This document shows positions 57,258 through 64,000 of a stretch of 64,000 bases of DNA, piece by piece. The stretch's first letter is position 1, and each line of letters starts with the position of its first letter. The DNA lies in contig NC_092678.1 in NCBI RefSeq assembly GCF_964355755.1, positions 9,520,922-9,584,921 on the forward strand, given 5' to 3'. Source of the DNA: Antedon mediterranea (Eukaryota; Echinodermata; Crinoidea; Comatulida; Antedonidae). The notes under the pieces were generated by a model. The model searched no databases, was not told the DNA's origin, and was given only the letters and a program-made list of their open reading frames with translations. Made by a program: the position numbers and the translations under genes.

Positions 57258-57303
57258 CTAAATTTTGTTAAGAAAATATGAAAACAACATAAATAATAAG
57301 ACT

Positions 57304-57510
57304 TTATGCATTGTATTGCAAAACAGAAACAAAATTTATGAGGTAAATAATAATAATATTTATTCGGTCATCAATGTAAAAACAAGCACGAATGTGGGGG
57401 TACAGCGAAAGAAGCTGTAATGACGTCATAAGACCATAAAGAGAAAATGTTTTATAAGGGAAATAAGAATAAAGGTGGGCGATACCCACAAAAGAGAAGA
57501 AAAACAAATG
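57304..57510 (-). mobile_element. Probable truncated non-LTR element 3' end, copy 2
   Basis: Duplicate of 16530-16735. Noncoding sequence with no supportable gene follows to 59470. Confidence 0.4.
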
Positions 57511-59470
57511 CTTTAAATCTCAACCAAAGTTACATTAAGCAAGTCTTCAATGTATCAAGATTTGATTTGATCATCGGATGAGTTTTTAATTAATTTAATC
57601 CTGAGGATTCCATATAATTTGTAATTCTAACATGAAGCTATAAAATTAGATGATTCTACCATAGCATAACATAAATGGAGCATGATTGAGAAGAGACAGC
57701 TTTATGTTATTATATGACATTTTTTGCTTTAAAAGTGACAATTGCTAGTATACAACAGGGAAGACAGGCAGGCCCGAGGTGCTCTGAATCTCTGATGTAG
57801 AATTACATCTCTGTCGTAGAAAGTTCCAGGAAGACATATGACACTATACAAGGAAAACCAAAAATAAAATTGATTATAACGTAATGTGCAGGTGGTAATT
57901 GTGCCTTAATAACTTCTGTAGAAACTACCTTTCGATTGATCTGACCTTAGGTAGGTTGTCGGTGGTCGTCTGAAACTAGAATACATCAAAACTGCCAAGT
58001 TGAGGAGTGAGGGAGGACGTCCTAATATCTCTGCATGCACACAATGTTCTGAACACAACCTTATTTTAAGTATTATGGAATAAAAATGTATTTGATTGAT
58101 TAATGGATTACCTTGGGAATTACCTGAATACAGTAAATGCAACCAGTTACAATAGTTGTCATCATTAATGACTTCAACACCAACCCACATAGATGAAACT
58201 GAAAGTATAACAATGTAAATACAGTTGTTCTGAGTTCAGTAATGTGGGGGAAGTTAGTAATAACTAGCGTCAGAATAAACAACACAGGTACCAATAATAA
58301 AGCAGGAGTTCTCAACAGTTTTCAATCGTACGCCACATTGTAATTTACTAATAATGTTGTGTGCCAGAGATAGAATGTGAAGTCACAGGTGGGGGAACCA
58401 GCCGTGTAACAAGGGTGTTGTGTTGAATGTGTGAACAAAGCATTATAGTCAACACTCCTACTAGTAAACAAAACAGAAACAAAATATTTCATCTCATAAC
58501 ACAGTTCGTTAAGTTGTGCAGTATTATTATTAAATTTGACATTTAATTAAATAAAACACATGCATACAAAACATACGTATTGTAAACTCTTACTTTTAAA
58601 CTGCAAAAGGATGTTATGATGAAGAATATCCAGAATGTTAACAGCAACTAACTGTTGGTGGAAAATTAATGGTATATTAAAATATTAAAGTTTTCAGTTT
58701 ATATTTATTAGACAACTGATAGACAAACTATATATAGATAGATATTACACAAGTACAAATAATAATTCACTGTCAATTAATAATTTATAACTTTTCTTTT
58801 TTTCATTTATAACAATATCTTTAAAAATTATATTAAACCTTTTGTTTATATCAGCTTTTTGAAATAATGCCCTGCTATTTTAGGGTATTTAACATTATCG
58901 TATACTCAGAGTATACATACAGAAGAGTTGGTGTTAAAAAGGAGAAAGCAGAAACAAAAATAACCTATTACAAGTAAAATAGTTTTTGCAAACTAGCTAC
59001 AGTATGGTTATAACTTACCAGGTCTAAATGTGTTTGTTGTAATAATGACTGCTAAAAACCATGACTCTGAAAGAAACTCAAAGTAACTCAAACTACATGT
59101 TAATCAACATCAAAACATATGAAAATAATAAGGTAGCATGTTGTGGTGGCTTTATCATTAACTAAAATACTGCCATGTTAGGATATTCTTGGGATTGGCT
59201 TCACGTTCTATTTCTGCCAATTTTCTGAATAATCTATTAAGCTACAGAATGCTAGAATTATGTTTAACATGTCTGTGATTTGATGATCCATATATAACAT
59301 CTTGAAAGGTCTTTCCTTGCATAGAAGACAAAACTATTGTTTTCATTAATTACTTTATAGAATTTTCTTTTTCTTTTTTTGTAACTTAAATTAACATTTC
59401 CATTATTAAATCATTTAAAATAGTATAACATTTCAACAATTCATTATTAACACATGCTATGAATATAATA

Positions 59471-59914
59471 TAGTCGACTCTCCAAATACTGGACTCTGAA
59501 CTGAAAAAACCGAACACTCTCCCAATACCAGAATTGTCTTGAGGACCAGAAGACCCCAAATTCCTAAGCTTTTAATATTAAGAGAATTTTCCAAAGCATG
59601 TAGGGAAAGTTTTGTGCAACTGAGCAGACAGGTCTATTTTCAATAAGGTGATGGGACCAGGATAGCTTTATTTGCCAATTCATGCATAACATATCGTTTG
59701 AGGGGCTTCATAAGCAGCCGCACATGTGGTTTAATCTTTTGTTTTAATTTAGCTGACTGAGACAATCACTACATAGTTGCACGCTTATCCACTTTAGCGG
59801 ACTTCCTGCTATGCGGAACAGGATGTAAACTCGTTAAAAAACACATTCCGAATACCAAACCGTTACGGAATCCAACATATTCTGCCAGGTGTCCGGTATT
59901 AGGAAAGTTGACTG
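59471..59914. mobile_element. Tc1/mariner-pogo-like MITE, copy 2
   Basis: Duplicate of 18703-19144, with the same TIRs and TA flanks. Confidence 0.65.
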
Positions 59915-60068
59915 TACAATAATGAATAATTTATCAACTACATATGTTATTAAACCACCACACAAACAATTAATGTTAAATATTAAACGATGAGACATGT
60001 TTTGTCTAAATCAACTAACAATTACTTATTAAGGGTATGTTCAGACTCTTGACGTAAAAGTACTACTT

Positions 60069-60073
60069 CTCCC
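60069..60073 (+). other. Empty target site of the BEL/Pao element
   Basis: A single CTCCC joins the two flanks that surround the BEL element in copy 1, giving a precise pre-integration reference. Confidence 0.95.
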
Positions 60074-60240
60074 TACCATCCACAAACCGAGGAATTAGTG
60101 GAAAGCTTTAATGGCACTCTTAAGTGTATGGTTTGTTCAGGATGATCCCCGGGAATGGAATACATTGCTTCCATACCTATTATTTGCTTATAGGGAGATA
60201 CCGCAGGAGTCTACTGGGTTCTCCCAACATGATACGTCCA
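60071..60240 (+). pseudogene. Ty3/gypsy integrase fragment, copy 2
   Basis: Same fragment as 25823-25995, uninterrupted by the BEL insertion. The FAYREIPQESTGFS stretch is open here, but the earlier frameshift is shared. Confidence 0.85.
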
Positions 60241-60249
60241 CCTAGGGAT

Positions 60250-61247
60250 AGTATGAAATAAAGTTCATCAGTTTTTATATGAGAAAACAAATTTGTTATC
60301 CTTACTCTGTAGAGATAGTCAACTGAAGGCAAACAGACACAAGTGATTCTGCTAACTTTTCTAATCAGATGATCTATTAATTCTTTATCTTTGTTAAAAG
60401 CAATTTCTCCCCATCCCGTTAAGCAATAACTCCAAACCCCACAAACAACTGACGTATAAAAGATATTGATGGTTTTGTTACTCACATTAAAAGCATTTAC
60501 ATACGAGTATTTAATTTCTTACTAATATATTCTAAATATTCAGAAAAATTTAATCTATCTCTACATGATTACCATCAATAATGAATGAATAATATCAGTA
60601 GATGCCCTAAATTTATTACGAAAATCTATTACCATTTCTTTGGTCTTAGAATAGCAGTATTAAGTTTAAGATGGTTTTTATTACAAAAACCTTACAAACC
60701 GGTCAATTTCAGCTTTATAATTACCATAGTTGTCATGTTTGACCCAGGATGGCTGTGCCATCAGCTAATTTGATAACAGGACAATCTGGGTGATCGAACT
60801 TAAAGTCTGAAGTGAACACAGTGAATAGGAAAGGGGCTAAAACTGTGCCCTGTGGGGAACCTGCGTTACTAAACAATAATTTCATATTTAACTTCGCTGT
60901 TCAGTTTAATATATTGATATCTATGTGTCAAAAAAATTAAGTACAAGGCCATTCAACTTATTAGGTACGTTGGCATTTATCAAATTATTTGTCAACAGAT
61001 GAAGGCCGATGATAGATCAAAATACATTATTCTGACACTGTGTTGGTGTTTGTACCCTCTAAATGAGAATAATGTATAACGTTCGTGTAATATTTATCCA
61101 TTGCGATTGATTATTGCGATTAAAATCATCATTTATTATAATATAAGCATCAGCGTATTTGGCTTCAATATCTAAGATAACATCATTTATTTCACAAAGG
61201 ACCTCTTTTCCAAGATTAGTGTGCGGAATGTAGATGGAAATGTTCAT
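60250..61247 (-). pseudogene. CR1/L2-like LINE remnant, copy 2
   Basis: Duplicate of 26020-27021, with the same endonuclease-to-RT junction and ADD motif. About 20 bp at the C-terminal edge are missing. Confidence 0.8.
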
Positions 61248-61255
61248 AATAACTG

Positions 61256-61490
61256 AAAATTCGCATGGAAAAACTACTGTAATAAAGCATGACGTACACC
61301 CAGTTAGACAAAAAGCTTATCCAATTCATCAGGCTAAGTTAGGCAAAGTAAAAGAAGAGTCTCACTGTCCAAAACGGGACGGTACAGCTCGCTTTAACAT
61401 GAATTACAAAAAAATGCATATCCAATGCCACGGATAAATGAAATAATAGGCAGGGTTGGTACTACTAAATTTATAACGAAATTAGATTGA
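61256..61490 (+). pseudogene. Ty3/gypsy reverse-transcriptase fragment, copy 2
   Basis: Duplicate of 27030-27264. Confidence 0.8.
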
Positions 61491-61590
61491 TGTAGAAGGT
61501 TCCTAACTGAACGGTCAAAACCATATACAGCTTTTTCAACACCAATGGTTTTGTAACAATTTAAGTGTTAGGCCAAGAGTCTGGACATAC

Positions 61591-62610
61591 CCTAAATAAC
61601 CACAGTACATATGTTGTTTAAATCAGTTCAACAATTCTGATTAAACCATGACACATGTTTTGTTTAAATCAGGTCAGCAATTACTGATTAAACTATGACA
61701 CATGTTTTGTTTAAATCAACTAAGCAACTAATGTCTAAAAAACCACACATGTTTTGTTTAAACATGGAGTAAATATAACTCTATGGTTTAAATCAGTTCA
61801 ACAATTACTGATTAAACCAGGACACATGTTTTGTTTAAATCAACTAAGCAAACTGATTAAACCACCATACATGTTTTGTTTAAATCAGATCAACAATTAC
61901 TGATTAAACCATGACATATGTTTTGTTTAAATCAGGTCAACAATTACTTATCCATGACACATGTTTTGTTTAAATCAACTAAGCAACTAATGTCTAAAAA
62001 ACCACACATGTTTTGTTTAAACATGGAGTAAATATAACTCTATGGTTTAAATCAGTTCAACAATTACTGATTAAACCTTGACACATGTTTTGTTTAAATC
62101 AACTAAGCAACTAATGTCTAAAAAACCACACATGTTTTGTTTAAACATGGAGTAAATATAACTCCATGGTTTAAATCAGTTCAACAATTACTGATTAAAC
62201 CATGACACATGTTTTGTTTAAATCAACTAAGCAAACTGATTAAACCACAACACATGTTTTGTTTAAATTAGGTCAACAATTAATGATTAAACCATGACAT
62301 ATGTTTTGTTTAAATCAGGTCAACAATTACTGATTAAACCATGACACATGTTTTGTTTAAATCAGTTCAACACTTACTTGTTAAACCATGACACATGTTT
62401 TGTTTAAATCAACTAAGCAACTAATGTCTAAAAAACCACACATGTTTTGTTTAAACATGGAGTAAATATAACTCCATGGTTTAAATCAGTTCAACAATTA
62501 CTGATTAAATCATGACACATGTTTTGTTTAAATCAACTAAACAACTAATGTCTAAAAAACCACACACGTTTTGTTTAAACATGGAGTAAATATAACTCCA
62601 TGGTTTAAAT
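61591..62610. repeat. Satellite C, copy 2
   Basis: Same minisatellite as 27365-28519, shorter by about 130 bp. The CAGGACACATG variant occurs once, not twice. Confidence 0.9.
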
Positions 62611-63126
62611 GGTGATTTGTTTATGAAAAGTAAAAAACAAAAAGTAATACTACTAAAACATGGGGGAATTATAAATAGTATTCTTAAAGGCAAAAGTCAG
62701 ACTGTTCATGAAATTATTCCAGATAAACTTAAAGAATCATTAAATGATGTTAATATTGAATGTAATTCCAATGAACAAAAAGCCGACTTGTTTAATGATT
62801 ATTTTGTAAATATCGGCAGAAATTAGCAAGCAAGATTGATTGTTCTCAAAAAAGTTCCAATGATTATTTGAAAAATTCAATTAGTTCCTCTTTTATTTTG
62901 GAAACCTGTTTTAGAATTTAAAGAATTATTAAGAAATATAGATATAAAAAAGTCCACTTGACATGACCAGTTATCTGCTAGATTAATTAAGGATTCATCT
63001 ATTGTTATTGCAAAGCCATTAACATATATTATTAACTTATAACTTGTCACAGGTGTTTTTCATGATGACTTGAAGGTGGCACAAGTGACTCCAATTTTTA
63101 AAAAGGGTTATAAGGATATCCTTGGA
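62611..63126 (+). pseudogene. LINE linker and RT-start fragment, copy 2
   Basis: Duplicate of 28520-29035, again ending at the satellite B boundary. Confidence 0.75.
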
Positions 63127-64000
63127 AATTATCTAAACTGTTACTGACTACATTTTGACTATACAGTCCATTGATTATTCTACTATGTATTTGCAGTTTA
63201 AATTCTCTAAACTGTTACTGACTAATCAACTACATTTTGACTAGACAATTCACTGATTATTCTACTATGTAGGCCTATTTGCAGTTTAAATTCTCTAAAC
63301 TGTTACTGAATAATCAACTGTCTTTTGACTAAACAATTCACTGATTATTCTACTATTTACACACAGTTTAAATTCTCTAAACTGTTCCTGAATAATCAAC
63401 TGTATTTTGACTAAACAATTCACTGATTATTCTACTATGTATTTGGAGTTGAAATTCTCTAAACTGTTACTGAATAATCAACTGTCTTTTGACTAAACAA
63501 TTCACTGATTATTCTACTATGTATTTGCAGTTTAAATTCTCTAAACTGTTACTGACTAATCAACTACATTTCGACTAGACAATTCACTGATTATTCTACT
63601 ATGTATTTGCAGTTTAAATTCTCTAAACTGTTACTGACTAATCAACTACATTTTGACTAGACAATTCACTGATTATTCTACTATGTATTTGCAGTTTAAA
63701 TTCTCTAAACTGTTACTGAATAATCAACTGTCTTTTGACTAAACAATTCACTGATTATTCTACTATTTACACACAGTTTAAATTCTCTAAACTGTTCCTG
63801 AATAATCAACTGTATTTTGACTAAACAATTCACTGATTATTCTACTATGTATTTGCAGTTTAAATTCTCTAAACTGTTACTGAATAATCAACTGTCTTTT
63901 GACTAAACAATTCACTGATTATTCTAGTGTATTTGCAGTTTAAATTCTCTAAACTGTTACTGACTAATCAACTACATTTCGACTAGACAATTCACTGATT
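63127..64000. repeat. Satellite B, second array, cut by window end
   Basis: Same 82-bp units as 29036-37611, starting at the same LINE junction. The first unit and a half is shared in detail, after which the order of variants differs from copy 1. A private AGGCCT insertion lies at about 63271. Confidence 0.95.

Larger units (their letters stand above)
52579..63126. repeat. Block D copy 2 (segmental duplicate without BEL insertion)
   Basis: Collinear with 11930-19298 plus 25821-29035. The pre-insertion site of the BEL element is at 60069-60073. The stretch 52600-56100 holds the same AT-rich noncoding sequence as copy 1; the frame at 53720-53926 is truncated relative to copy 1, supporting that neither is a gene. 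Confidence 0.93.

Overview
The window is repeat-dense, AT-rich animal DNA. Spliced genes with GT-AG introns, a BEL/Pao retrotransposon, CR1/L2-like and Ty3/gypsy debris, a TA-flanked MITE, kilobase satellite arrays and AGGCCTA-rich patches together suggest a marine invertebrate, perhaps an echinoderm or other non-vertebrate deuterostome. That placement is tentative and rests on general impression.

Layout. 1-11929: satellite A (19/23-bp CT-rich units in ~0.93-1.0 kb higher-order repeats), interrupted by one LINE 3' end. 11930-29035: block D, copy 1, holding a broken minus-strand gene of an uncharacterised animal family, a pogo-like MITE, gypsy and LINE fragments and satellite C. A young, intact BEL/Pao element (19304-25820) is inserted in it. 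29036-37611: satellite B, about 104 units of ~82 bp. 37592-52282: a minus-strand gene of about 20 coding exons encoding an acidic region, two C2H2 zinc fingers and a tyrosine-recombinase domain with a full R-K-R-H-Y set. Three of its introns carry satellite D, a tandem repeat of ~139/186 bp containing tRNA-like modules in the gene's sense orientation. 52283-52578: short satellite A. 52579-63126: block D, copy 2, without the BEL element (a clean empty site). 63127-64000: satellite B again, cut by the window end.

The most interesting inference is that 11930-52282 may be one unit of about 40 kb (about 34 kb without the BEL insertion). It starts and ends with inverted copies of GAGCGCACA(A)TGCAA, has inverted subterminal copies of a TGCA..ATGCTGATTT motif inside both ends, and is flanked by satellite A on both sides. 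A second copy starts at 52579. It could be a giant mobile element carrying a tyrosine recombinase, or a tandem segmental duplication; the window cannot decide between them. All family assignments come from motifs read by eye, with no database search.
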